Assembly (NCBI GenBank): GCA_034422735.1 | Contig: DAOUJL010000029.1 | Location: 19,385-83,384 of the forward strand | Reading direction: 5' to 3' | Length of the DNA stretch: 64,000 nucleotides | Origin: CATOSD01 sp034422735 | Lineage (GTDB): Bacteria > Chloroflexota > Dehalococcoidia > Lucifugimonadales > CATOSD01 | Shown here: positions 16,214 through 26,228 of the stretch, piece by piece | Layout: each line of letters begins with the position of its first letter | How positions within the stretch are numbered: the stretch's first letter is position 1 | The notes under the pieces: generated by a model | Database searches by the model: none | Seen by the model: the letters and a program-made list of their open reading frames with translations, nothing else | Told to the model about the DNA's origin: nothing | Translations under genes and position numbers: made by a program

Positions 16214-17167
16214 CTACCCTCGGCGCGTCCTTCCGCGGCTGGGCGTGCCCTGCTGGAACACCTTCTCGGGACGCCAGCGCCTGGACTCCGCGTCGAACGT
16301 GAGCACCGCGACGAACACGCCGTCCACGCCGTACACGCGGCACCGCGCGCCGTCCTCGGCGACGGGGATGCGCGACTCGGGTGGTATGGGCTGGCCGTTG
16401 CGCAGGAGCTGCTGCGTGCGCCTGCCCACGATGGCCGCAGGCTGCTCGTATAGCGCGGCGTCCGGGGCGTGCATGTGCTCCGCCCAGGTGTCCTCGATGA
16501 AGTGCTCCTCCGCGTCGTCGAGGTCCACCGCGTCGTCGACGTGGAAGCCGCCGCTCCGCAGGCGCGCCAGGCTCTTCAGGTGGCCGCCGCAGCCCAGGGT
16601 CTCGCCGACGTCGTGGGCGAACGAGCGCATGTAGAAGCCGCGTCCGCAGCCGACCTCGACGCTGATGACGGGGGGCGTCCAGTCCAGCAGGCGCGTCCAG
16701 TACACCGTCACGTCCCGCGCCTCGCGCTCCACCTCGATGCCCTGTCGCGCCAGGTCGTAGAGCCGCTTGCCCTGTCGCTTGAGCGCGCTGTACATCGGCG
16801 GCACCTGCTTCACCGTGCCCAGGTAGGGCGCGATGGCCGCCTCCACGTCCTCCAGCGTCACGCCGTCCGCCGGGCGCTCCTCGACCACCTGGCCCATGGA
16901 GTCGTAGGTGTCGGTGGTGACGCCCAGCTCTATTTCGGCCCTGTACTCCTTCTGGCCGTCGACCAGGTACTCCATCATCCGGGTTGCCTGCCCGAAGCAG
17001 ATGGGCACCACGCCGGTCGCCACCGGGTCGAGGGTGCCGCCGTGGCCCACCTTCTTCTGGCGGCTGGCGCGCTTGAGACGGCGCACCACCTCCATGGAGG
17101 TGATGCCGTAGGGCTTGTTGACGTTGAGGATGCCGTTCATCACCGGCGCCCTGGGTACTCTAGCCAT
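16214..17167 (-). CDS. truB: tRNA pseudouridine(55) synthase
   Basis: 317 residues. Makes pseudouridine 55 in the T loop of tRNAs. Catalytic Asp47 lies in GHGGTLDPVATGVV; NGILNVNKPYGITS is the family N-terminus, and GFYMRSFAHDVGE and LKSLARLRSG follow as expected. The start at 17167 overlaps the rbfA stop by 8 bases and has GGAGG 6 bases upstream; the alternative ATG at 17140 has no ribosome site. The C-terminal part contains the small PUA-like domain. Standard position after rbfA. Confidence 0.95.
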   Translation of the reverse strand: MARVPRAPVMNGILNVNKPYGITSMEVVRRLKRASRQKKVGHGGTLDPVATGVVPICFGQATRMMEYLVDGQKEYRAEIELGVTTDTYDSMGQVVEERPADGVTLEDVEAAIAPYLGTVKQVPPMYSALKRQGKRLYDLARQGIEVEREARDVTVYWTRLLDWTPPVISVEVGCGRGFYMRSFAHDVGETLGCGGHLKSLARLRSGGFHVDDAVDLDDAEEHFIEDTWAEHMHAPDAALYEQPAAIVGRRTQQLLRNGQPIPPESRIPVAEDGARCRVYGVDGVFVAVLTFDAESRRWRPEKVFQQGTPSRGRTRRG

Positions 17168-17522
17168 TCACGGCCTCCGGGTTGGCGGCGGCGTCCTCGA
17201 TCATATCCGAGAGCAGCGCGCCGCGCTCGATGGACTCGTCGAGCTGGAACTTGAGGAAAGGCATGACTTTCAGCGTCACGTTGTCGCGGACGGTCCGGTG
17301 GATGTAGCCGGACGCGGAGTTGAGCGCGTCCATGGTGCCGCGCTTGTCCTCGTCGCCGCCGAGCACGCTGACGTACACCTTAGCGAAACGCATGTTGGAG
17401 GTGGTGTCCACGTGCGTCACGCTGACGACCTGCGAGAGCCGGGGGTCGCGCAGGTCGTTGGCCACGACGCGGCTTATCTCTTTGCGCAGGAGCATGTTCA
17501 CGCGGTCGATCCGCCGGTTCAT
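17160..17522 (-). CDS. rbfA: 30S ribosome-binding factor A
   Basis: 120 residues. A KH-fold factor for late 30S maturation and cold adaptation. RRIDRVNMLLRKEISRVV at the start and DPRL, VTHVDTT and AKVYVSVL are conserved. ATG 17522 with GAGG upstream was chosen; the frame is open to 17603 but that part translates the interspersed repeat (SLPPRRGKVRMGV), not a domain. Confidence 0.95.
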   Translation of the reverse strand: MNRRIDRVNMLLRKEISRVVANDLRDPRLSQVVSVTHVDTTSNMRFAKVYVSVLGGDEDKRGTMDALNSASGYIHRTVRDNVTLKVMPFLKFQLDESIERGALLSDMIEDAAANPEAVNG

Positions 17523-17560
17523 GGGAAGCCTCGGTACTGGCGATGGCGGGTGCAACGGAC

Positions 17561-17637
17561 TCACCCCCATCCTAACCTTCCCCCTGCGAGGGGGAAGGGA
17601 CAATTACAGGCAGCCCCCGTCGAGGGGGAAGGGGACT
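17561..17637. repeat. Two family-A palindromic interspersed repeats
   Basis: The full repeat with flank TCACCCCCATCCTAAC and core CTTCCCCCT-GCG-AGGGGGAAG, then a second shorter core CCCCCGTCGAGGGGG. They fill the gap between infB and rbfA inside what is otherwise a compact operon. Confidence 0.85.
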
Positions 17638-17645
17638 ATGAGCGG

Positions 17646-19490
17646 CTAGCTCACCTGCTCGGTGCGGTAGGCTTCCAGCACGTCGTCTTCCTCGTAGTCG
17701 TGGAAGCCCTCCAGGGTGATGCCGCCCTCCAGGCCGTTGGCGACCTCTCTCACGTCGTCGCGGAAGTGCTTGAGGCTCACGATGGGGCCCTCGTACAGCA
17801 CCTGGCCGGCGCGCAGCAGGTGGATCGTCGAATCGCGGGCGATCTTGCCGTCGTTGACGTAGAAGCCCGCCGCCTTGGCCCTGCGGCCCAGGCTGAATAT
17901 CGCCCGCACCGTGGCCCGGCCCTCCAGCACGTCGCGGTACACCGGGTCCAGCAGACCGGTGAGCGCACGCTCCACGTCGTCCACGAGGTTGTAGATGATG
18001 CTGTAGAAGCGGATGTCCACGCCCTCCTGGCTCGCCAGGGTGCGCGCGCCGGGCTCGATCCGGCTGTTGAAGGCGATCACGATGGCTTTGGACGCCACCG
18101 CCAGCAGAATGTCGCTCTCGGTTATGCTGCCGCTGGCGGCGTGAACGAGCGTCACTTTCGTCTGCTCGGTGTTGAGACGCTCCAGCGCGTTCTTCACCGC
18201 GTCCACCGTGCCCTGCACGTCGGTCTTGACGATCAGGTTCAGCGCCTTCACCTCGCCCGACTCAATCCTGGTGTACACGTCCTCGAGCGTGGGGCCGGAG
18301 GCGGACTGCAGCTCGCGCTGCCGCTGCCGGTCCTCCACTATCTGCCGGGCCGTCTTCTCGTCCGGCGCCGCCTCGAACACCTCGCCCGCCTGTGGCAGGC
18401 CGGACACGCCCAGGATCTCGACCGGCTGGGAGGGACCGGCGTGCTTGATGCGCCTGCCCCTGTCCGTGAACATGGCCTTCACCCTGCCGCGCACCTCGCC
18501 CAGTACGATGTTGTCGCCCACGCTCAGCGTGCCCGCCTGCACCAGCACCGTGGCAATCGAGCCGCGCTGCTTGTCGATGCGCGCCTCCACCACCACGCCG
18601 CGGGCGGGCCGTTGCGGGTTGGCCTTCAGTTCGCCGATCTCGGCGACCACCATCACGTTCTCGAGCAGGTCGGGTATGCCGTCGCCCCTCAGCGCCGAGA
18701 TCGGCACCGCGATAACGTCGCCGCCCCACTCCTCGATGAGCAGGTCCTGCTCGGCGAGCTGGCGCTTCACGCGCTCCTGGTCCGCGTTCGGGATATCGAT
18801 CTTGTTGATGGCGACGACGATGGGCACGCCCGCGGCCTTCACGTGGTCTATCGCCTCGATGGTCTGCGGCATGATGCCGTCGTCCGCCGCGATCACCAGG
18901 ATCGCGATGTCGGTGACCTGCGCGCCGCGCGCGCGCATCGCGGTGAACGCCTCGTGGCCGGGCGTGTCCAGGAAGGAGATGGCCGAGCCGTCGAAGTCGA
19001 TCTGGTAGGCGCCGATGTGCTGCGTTATGCCGCCCGCCTCACCGCTCACCACGTCGCTGTTGCGCAGCGAGTCCAGCAGCGTGGTCTTGCCGTGGTCCAC
19101 GTGGCCCAGAATCGTCACCACCGGCGGGCGGGACTCCAGCAGGTCCGGGTCCTCGTCGTCGGTGGACACCACCATCGAGCCGGAAGGCTGGTCCGGCTCG
19201 ACCAGCGGCAGGACGTCGAAGCCCAGGGACTCCGCGATGAGCGCGGCCGTCTCATGCTCCACCACCTCGTTGATGGTGTACATGAAGCCGTTGCGCATGA
19301 ACTCCTTGATCACCTCGATGGGATTGAGGCCCATCAGGTCCGCGAGGTCGTGGATGGTGATGGCGACCGGAATCTCGATCGCGTAGTCGACCGGGGCGGT
19401 CTGCTGGCCGCCCGCGTTGGCGTATGTCGTCTGCCTGGCCGGGCCGTAGCTGGCCCTTGCCGGTCGTCGTCCCCTGGTGCTGCTAGTCAT
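17646..19490 (-). CDS. infB: Translation initiation factor IF-2
   Basis: 614 residues. GTPase that delivers initiator tRNA. G1 GHVDHGKT (129-136), G3 DTPGH (175-179), G4 NKID (229-232), then the EF-Tu-like domain 2 and the C-terminal fMet-tRNA-binding region. The long charged N-terminal extension of enterobacterial IF-2 is missing; only about 35 residues precede the IF2_N-like domain (VAITIHDLADLMGLNPIEVIKE). The start ATG overlaps the ylxR stop (ATGA). Middle gene of nusA-ylxR-infB-rbfA-truB. Confidence 0.97.
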   Translation of the reverse strand: MTSSTRGRRPARASYGPARQTTYANAGGQQTAPVDYAIEIPVAITIHDLADLMGLNPIEVIKEFMRNGFMYTINEVVEHETAALIAESLGFDVLPLVEPDQPSGSMVVSTDDEDPDLLESRPPVVTILGHVDHGKTTLLDSLRNSDVVSGEAGGITQHIGAYQIDFDGSAISFLDTPGHEAFTAMRARGAQVTDIAILVIAADDGIMPQTIEAIDHVKAAGVPIVVAINKIDIPNADQERVKRQLAEQDLLIEEWGGDVIAVPISALRGDGIPDLLENVMVVAEIGELKANPQRPARGVVVEARIDKQRGSIATVLVQAGTLSVGDNIVLGEVRGRVKAMFTDRGRRIKHAGPSQPVEILGVSGLPQAGEVFEAAPDEKTARQIVEDRQRQRELQSASGPTLEDVYTRIESGEVKALNLIVKTDVQGTVDAVKNALERLNTEQTKVTLVHAASGSITESDILLAVASKAIVIAFNSRIEPGARTLASQEGVDIRFYSIIYNLVDDVERALTGLLDPVYRDVLEGRATVRAIFSLGRRAKAAGFYVNDGKIARDSTIHLLRAGQVLYEGPIVSLKHFRDDVREVANGLEGGITLEGFHDYEEDDVLEAYRTEQVS

Positions 19491-19828
19491 AGTCCCGCTC
19501 CGTTGTCATGCCGCTCGCCCACGCGGTGGCAGGGTGATGGTGCCGAAGTCGTTTCTTCCGCCAGCGCCTCGAGCGACCGGACCAGTTGAGTCCAGTCGTC
19601 ATCGGACAGTTTCGTGCGCAGGTTGTGTTCCAGCCGGCCCCGCCTGAGCGTCGCGACCGCGCAGTCTCCCGCCCCGCACACGTAAGCGCCTCTGCCGGCC
19701 GCCCGTCCCGACGGGTCCACGACGACGCCCTGCGGCGATGCGGCGATCCGCACCAGCTCGCGCTTGTCCGCTTTTCTGCCGCAGGCGACGCACGTCCGTA
19801 CCGGTCTGCGGCGCGGCCTGGGCGGCAT
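19487..19828 (-). CDS. ylxR: YlxR (DUF448) RNA-binding protein
   Basis: 113 residues. RTCVACGRKADKRELVRI and GRAAGRGAYVC followed by a second Cys pair region are the YlxR signature; the family binds RNA and regulates transcription in Bacillus. Starts 2 bases after the nusA stop and overlaps infB by 4 bases, so it is translated in a coupled manner with both. The C-terminal 30 residues are poorly conserved. Confidence 0.93.
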   Translation of the reverse strand: MPPRPRRRPVRTCVACGRKADKRELVRIAASPQGVVVDPSGRAAGRGAYVCGAGDCAVATLRRGRLEHNLRTKLSDDDWTQLVRSLEALAEETTSAPSPCHRVGERHDNGAGL

Positions 19829-19830
19829 CT

Positions 19831-21540
<1,710 letters not shown>

Positions 21541-21619
21541 CCTGTGGCCACCTCCTGTCCGGTTTGGCTTTTGCCGGTCGCCCCTAGTCTATCCCTCTCG
21601 CGAAAGTGCCATTAACAAA

Positions 21620-21643
21620 GAAAGTGGGGGCCAGCCCACTTTC
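21620..21643 (-). promoter_or_regulatory. Hairpin in the nusA leader
   Basis: GAAAGTGGG-(6 bases)-CCCACTTTC, a perfect 9-base-pair stem, within the 130-base leader between the nusA promoter and its ATG. On the transcript it is followed by UUUG, not a full U tract, so it could be a weak attenuator or NusA-binding structure. Confidence 0.45.
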
Positions 21644-21672
21644 AAAAGAAATCCACCGCTATGATGGGCGCT

Positions 21673-21701
21673 AGTTTACCACCATAACCCCCGGCACACA
21701 A
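21673..21701 (-). promoter_or_regulatory. Promoter of the nusA operon
   Basis: On the minus strand: TTGTGT, 17-base spacer, TAAACT, with TGG directly before the -10 (extended -10). Transcription would start near 21666 and give a leader of about 125 bases. Confidence 0.6.
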
Positions 21702-21808
21702 CCTTTTTTGCGGGGGGTTCGGACACCCCCTTTCCCAAGCGCGAGGGGGCCGCTACGACGCTTTGCCGCCGTGGGGGAGAGGGTTAGGGTGTGGCGGTCA
21801 TCCGGCTG

Positions 21809-22471
21809 CTAATCCGTCAGAAACTGATCCGGGGAATAACCTCGTTCGTCCAACCAACTCCGTACTATGCTTGACAGCTGGGTTTCTCGCGACGCGAATT
21901 GTGTCAGGTGGGCAGCTCCGTTGGCGTCCAACTCACGTGGACTCTCAGGCATCGCCGCTGAGAACAAGATAAGCCAAAGGACTCTCTTTTTCCGGTGGTG
22001 GAAATCATTGAGTTTGAGCGCCCTGATAGTCTCCGCCGCCATCTCACGCCGTTGAGAACTCAGAGACTCGAGCGGCTTGATGAACCCCGTCTGCGTGTCG
22101 AAGGCAAAGAAGTGCTCCGGACGATCCGACGCTAAGGCAGCGCACGGGTCCACGAATCCTGTCGCAGGCCAACGGTCCGACTTGGCTCTGTTGCAGTCGT
22201 GGCATGCGAACAACCAGTTGGCCCAGGTGTAGACAAGGTTCGGGAATCTACTCTTGGGTCGAAAGTGGTCTACTTCTCCACGCGTAGACTCTTCACAGTA
22301 GGCGCAGATGCCAAAGAACACACGCTCCAGGTCGGCGCGGAAGAGACGCCAGTGAGAGTCGGTAGGTCTTTCGCCAACTCGGTGAGTGTAGTGGCTGATC
22401 CACCGCGGTGTGTAGTGGTCTCGAACCGGCGCCAGGCCCGACGGCTCAGGCCCACGGTCAACCCAGTGCAT
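21809..22471 (-). CDS. ptuB: HNH endonuclease, PtuB-like (Septu)
   Basis: 220 residues. HNH/zinc site: CAYC (Cys56, Cys59), EVDHF (Asp68, His69), N85 and CHDCN (Cys90, Cys93, Asn94), the layout of the TIGR02646-type HNH nucleases found with retrons and Septu. Begins 2 bases after the stop of the ATPase gene, so the two are one translational unit. In Septu, PtuA and PtuB form a complex that degrades DNA on phage infection. No reverse transcriptase or msr/msd is seen, so this is the retron-free form. Confidence 0.82.
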   Translation of the reverse strand: MHWVDRGPEPSGLAPVRDHYTPRWISHYTHRVGERPTDSHWRLFRADLERVFFGICAYCEESTRGEVDHFRPKSRFPNLVYTWANWLFACHDCNRAKSDRWPATGFVDPCAALASDRPEHFFAFDTQTGFIKPLESLSSQRREMAAETIRALKLNDFHHRKKRVLWLILFSAAMPESPRELDANGAAHLTQFASRETQLSSIVRSWLDERGYSPDQFLTD

Positions 22472-22473
22472 CG

Positions 22474-23829
22474 CTAGGCGCCCAGCTCCTCGACATCGCC
22501 TTCACTTCGCAACACACTTTGCCCGTTGTTGACCCTGGCTCGCTCCAATTCCTCAGCGAACCTCAACACCTCGGCAGACCCCGGTCCCTTCAGCAGGTCA
22601 GCCCTCACAGCGTGACGCAACTGGGCGAGTTCCTCAGCCTCAGCATCTGAAAGTACGCTCTTGTCTTCCAGTTCCTGGTATCGGCTGGCGCGATCAGCAG
22701 TCGCCTTATCCGTTGGATTGCTCACGTCCATGTACTGTCTCAGTACTTCGTCGACGGTCCAGCCGGCAATGTCCGACTCATTCACCGATACCGTGATCTT
22801 GCCCTCGCTGTCGCGGCGCAGCAGTTGGATCTGACCCTCGCTCAGGCCCGCCAGCATCAACGGAGAATGAGTGGAGCAGAAAATCTGCAGGCTGGGGAAG
22901 CTGTGAGTCAGGGCCGGAATGATGCGCCTCTGCCACGTCGGGTGCAGGTGGGCGTCAATCTCGTCGACAATCGCGATACCCGGCTTGTCGTTCAGGTCAG
23001 AAGGGAAGTCGTAGTATTCGGCGTATCTCAGCAGCAGGTGGGCCACGAATTGAACGATAGACTGGGTTCCCTGGCTCAGCACATCGAGGGGAAGGTCGCC
23101 GTCAGGAGTCCGAAATGACGGGTACAGACCCTGCTCGTCCTCAGCCACTCCAAGGAATTCGATAGGGAAGTCTCCGGTAATCTCCGAGGCGATCTCTGCG
23201 ACCTGTTTGAGGTATGTCCTGATGATCGGCTTCTCTGTTCTCGCCGCCGCGTAATCCAGGTTGATGAAGCGCTGCTTCATTGCTCTGTCGTCGACTAAAG
23301 TGTTGCCGGCCATCATCAGTCTACTGCGTTTGAGTAATTCGGGGCGACTCTCGTTGATTACTTCCTGCCTTACGGCTTGTCTAAACGCCTCCAGCCCCAT
23401 CCGCTTTACGACTTCCGGCAACTCCTCCGCGAGCTGGTCAAGAGACTCGTTAGACTCTGACTCCATGTTTCGGGATACAGTTGGCCCAGAAGACCTGTAG
23501 TTTGTGCTTACCCTCTGGGCGGGCACATAGCTTGTGTAGCCCACCTTTTCATAGACAGAGATCATTCCATTAACGTCAGCTGGCAAATTTCCGTCGATGC
23601 TTTCGGCTCCTGTCGAAGTGGAGATGCTCAACCTCCAAGATGCTCGATCTGACCTGATCACCTTGCTTGGCATCGTAAAGGGGTAGACTAGCAACTCGCC
23701 AAGAACCCACAGCAGGGTCGACTTGCCGGAGTTGTTCGGCCCCGTGATTACGTTCACGTGTGGGTCGAACTCAAACTCAATTGCATCGAATGGCCCGACA
23801 TCGGAAATGTGCAAGCTGATTACGGGCAT
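22474..23829 (-). CDS. ptuA: AAA ATPase, PtuA-like (Septu)
   Basis: 451 residues. SMC-like ATPase: Walker A GPNNSGKST (30-38), signature LSQGTQ (251-256), Walker B GIAIVDEIDAHLHP (284-297) and the switch STHSP (319-323). The C-terminal 100 residues are helical and polar (DKSVLSDAEAEELAQLRHAV). Length, the partner HNH gene and the gene order ATPase-then-nuclease match type I Septu. An alternative reading is a generic OLD-like ATPase, but OLD proteins carry their own TOPRIM, absent here. Located upstream of nusA where rimP is usually found. Confidence 0.82.
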   Translation of the reverse strand: MPVISLHISDVGPFDAIEFEFDPHVNVITGPNNSGKSTLLWVLGELLVYPFTMPSKVIRSDRASWRLSISTSTGAESIDGNLPADVNGMISVYEKVGYTSYVPAQRVSTNYRSSGPTVSRNMESESNESLDQLAEELPEVVKRMGLEAFRQAVRQEVINESRPELLKRSRLMMAGNTLVDDRAMKQRFINLDYAAARTEKPIIRTYLKQVAEIASEITGDFPIEFLGVAEDEQGLYPSFRTPDGDLPLDVLSQGTQSIVQFVAHLLLRYAEYYDFPSDLNDKPGIAIVDEIDAHLHPTWQRRIIPALTHSFPSLQIFCSTHSPLMLAGLSEGQIQLLRRDSEGKITVSVNESDIAGWTVDEVLRQYMDVSNPTDKATADRASRYQELEDKSVLSDAEAEELAQLRHAVRADLLKGPGSAEVLRFAEELERARVNNGQSVLRSEGDVEELGA

Positions 23830-23889
23830 AGTGAAGATCTCCGTGAGATGATTGAGTTGGAAGAGCGCGACTCTACGAAGACGAACCCG

Positions 23890-23918
23890 AGCGTAGCAAT
23901 GAGCTACACTTGCGTCAA
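23890..23918 (-). promoter_or_regulatory. Candidate promoter of the ptuAB pair
   Basis: Minus strand TTGACG, 17-base spacer, TACGCT; about 60 bases before the ptuA ATG. The -35 is good and the -10 poor. Confidence 0.4.
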
Positions 23919-23964
23919 TACGTTGACATCGACACTCCCAACGCAGGGCCGTCTCCAGAAGCTA

Positions 23965-24042
23965 CCACCCCCATCCTGGCCTTCCCCCATCGAGGGGGAA
24001 GGGAGTTCTGGAAATCCTAGCCTCCCGCCATTAGGGGGGATT
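23965..24042. repeat. Family-A repeat followed by a degenerate copy
   Basis: CACCCCCATCCTGGC flank with CTTCCCCC-ATCGA-GGGGGAAG, then at 24015-24042 a decayed core with CCTAGCCTCCCGCCATTAGG. Confidence 0.75.
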
Positions 24043-24129
24043 TTGCGAAGGCTGTGGTCCCTTCACGCCCCAGCATTGCCTACCCCTTGCCCTTGCGCTA
24101 AACTATCTGGCGTGCCGCGGGGGGAGCGC

Positions 24130-24197
24130 GTTCCCGCGTTCGCGGGAATGACGAATGAGGGTGCGGGGATGACGAGTGAGGGCGCGGGAATGACGAC
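24130..24197. repeat. Tandem family-C REP-like units
   Basis: TTCCCGCG-TTCGCGGGAA followed by ATGACGA, then two more GCGGG-ATGACGA units at about 24-base spacing. This reads as a REP element with tandemly repeated 3' half. Confidence 0.7.
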
Positions 24198-24245
24198 CCA
24201 AGCCGCGAACTCGACGCCAATCTGCCGATGCCGAGAGGACGCTAG

Positions 24246-26207
24246 ATGATTTCAGAACTTGCGGTGTGGCTGATACTGCTTCTGCCGCTCGCATCCTTTG
24301 TCATCTGCGCCCTGGTCGTCCGACCCTTCTTCAATCGCCAGTCCCACCTCGCTGGGCTGGTCACTATCGCCGCCGTCGGCGTCGCCTTCGCGCTCTCGCT
24401 CTGGGCGTTCGTCAGCGTCGTGGACGCCCACGGCCGCGTCGACTTCCCCGACCACTCCTGGCTCGTCATCGCAAACTTCGAGCTGACCGTGGGCGTGCTG
24501 CTCGACCCACTCACCGCCATCATGCTCGTCGTGGTCAGCGGCGTCAGCCTGCTCGTCCAGATATACTCGATGGGCTACATGCGCGGGGACCCCGGCTTCG
24601 CCCGCTACTACGCCTACATGTCGCTGTTCACCGCCTCGATGCTGGGACTCGTCATCGCCAGCAACCTCATCCTGCTGTTCGTCTTCTGGGAACTCGTCGG
24701 CCTTGGCTCGTACCTGCTCATCGGCTTCTGGTACCAGCGGCCGGCCGCAGCCGCAGCCGCCAAGAAGGCGTTCCTGATGACCCGGCTCGGCGACTTCGGC
24801 TTCCTGCTCGGCATCATGTACCTGTTCTTCAATGCGGACGCGTTCGCCGCCCAGGGACTCAACCCGTTCGTGATAGCCGACGTGTACGAGGCCGTCGGCG
24901 GCGGACTGATCGCAGCGGGCGTGGCCGGCTGGATCGCCGTCGGCATCTTCGCCGGAGCCGCCGGCAAGTCCGCCCAGTTCCCGCTCCACACCTGGCTGCC
25001 GGACGCCATGGAGGGTCCCACGCCGGTCAGCGCGCTCATCCACGCGGCCACCATGGTCGCGGCGGGCGTCTTCCTGGTCGCCCGCTTCCTGCCGCTGTTC
25101 GAGCTTTCGCAGGAGGCGATGACGCTCGTGGCGCTCATCGGCGGCGTGACCGCGCTGTTCGCCGCGACCATGGGCCTCGTGGCCACCGACATCAAGAGGG
25201 TGCTGGCCTACTCCACGGTCAGCCAGCTCGGATACATGATGCTGGCGCTGGGCGTCGGCGCGTACGGCCCGGCGCTCTTCCACCTGTTCACCCACGCCTT
25301 CTTCAAGGCGTTGCTCTTCCTCGGCTCCGGCAGCGTGAACCACGCAACCGGCACCTTCGACATGCGCTACATGGGCGGACTTCGCAAGGTGATGCCCTGG
25401 ACCTACGCGATGTTCCTGGTGGGCTCGCTCAGCCTGGCGGGCGTGTTCCCGCTGTCCGGCTTCTGGAGCAAGGACGAGATCCTGGCCCACGCGCTGCACG
25501 GTGAAGGCGTGGACCTGCTGGTGTTCGCGCTGGCGCTGGTCGCCGCGTTCATGACCGCCTTCTACATCTTCCGCGCGCTGTTCCTCACGTTCGAGGGCAG
25601 CTACAGGGGCGGCGCCTCCGCCGATCCCGACGCGGAGCCGCACGGCGCGCCTCACCTGGGCGAGGCCCCGGGGGTGATGGTGTGGCCGCTTGTGCCGCTC
25701 GCGGTGGCGTCGGTGGCCATTGGCTTCCTGGTGAATCCGCCGTTCGACATCGGCATCGTGCCCGCTCACTGGCTGGCGGAGTTCCTGGGCGCCGGCCCCG
25801 TCGCCGTGAAGGCGGCCAAGTTCGACGTGGTGACCGCGGTGGTGTCCACCGCGCTGGCGGCGGCCGGGATTGGGCTCGCCTACCTGATGTACGTGCGCGA
25901 GGCGCTCTCGCCGGAGCGGATGGCCGAGCGCGTGCGGGGACTGCACCGGCTGCTGGTGCGCAAGTACTACATGGACGAGCTGTACGAGGACGCCGTGGTG
26001 ACGCGCGGATTCTACGGCGGCCTGGCCCGCGCCCTGGACTGGGCCGACAGGGCCGTGGTGGACAAGGTGGTGAACTACGTGGGCCTGCTGGCCAGGAACG
26101 TGGGCAGGCCGCTGCGCGAGGTCCAGACCGGCCAGCTACAGGGCTACGGCCTGGCCATATCGGCCGGCGTACTGGTCTTGTTCGGCGTGTACCTGCTGTT
26201 CCTCTGA
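24246..26207 (+). CDS. nuoL: NADH-quinone oxidoreductase subunit L
   Basis: 653 residues, the size of NuoL. Antiporter-like proton-pumping membrane subunit of complex I. Contains the proton_antipo core (FVFWELVGLGSYLLIGFW; PLHTWLPDAMEGPTPVSALIHAATMVAAG; DIKRVLAYSTVSQLGYM) with the key Glu in the first helix and Lys residues in the later ones, about 16 predicted helices, and a long C-terminal region ending after a lateral-helix segment. First gene of nuoL-nuoM-nuoN; the other complex I genes are not in the window. Confidence 0.95.
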   Translation: MISELAVWLILLLPLASFVICALVVRPFFNRQSHLAGLVTIAAVGVAFALSLWAFVSVVDAHGRVDFPDHSWLVIANFELTVGVLLDPLTAIMLVVVSGVSLLVQIYSMGYMRGDPGFARYYAYMSLFTASMLGLVIASNLILLFVFWELVGLGSYLLIGFWYQRPAAAAAAKKAFLMTRLGDFGFLLGIMYLFFNADAFAAQGLNPFVIADVYEAVGGGLIAAGVAGWIAVGIFAGAAGKSAQFPLHTWLPDAMEGPTPVSALIHAATMVAAGVFLVARFLPLFELSQEAMTLVALIGGVTALFAATMGLVATDIKRVLAYSTVSQLGYMMLALGVGAYGPALFHLFTHAFFKALLFLGSGSVNHATGTFDMRYMGGLRKVMPWTYAMFLVGSLSLAGVFPLSGFWSKDEILAHALHGEGVDLLVFALALVAAFMTAFYIFRALFLTFEGSYRGGASADPDAEPHGAPHLGEAPGVMVWPLVPLAVASVAIGFLVNPPFDIGIVPAHWLAEFLGAGPVAVKAAKFDVVTAVVSTALAAAGIGLAYLMYVREALSPERMAERVRGLHRLLVRKYYMDELYEDAVVTRGFYGGLARALDWADRAVVDKVVNYVGLLARNVGRPLREVQTGQLQGYGLAISAGVLVLFGVYLLFL

Positions 26208-26228
26208 TGAAGAACCAAGGAGACTCGG

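Larger units (their letters stand above)
23830..24245. other. 416-base intergenic region with repeats
   Basis: Separates the divergent ptuA and nuoL genes. Contains the candidate ptuA promoter, a family-A repeat with a decayed second copy, and a tandem family-C REP cluster. No gene is supported; an open plus-strand frame through it only translates repeats. Confidence 0.65.

Noticed and set aside
23758..24249. 163-codon plus-strand frame between ptuA and nuoL
   Set aside because: Its product is the translation of repeat units (for example VPAFAGMTNEGAG) and overlaps the ptuA start.
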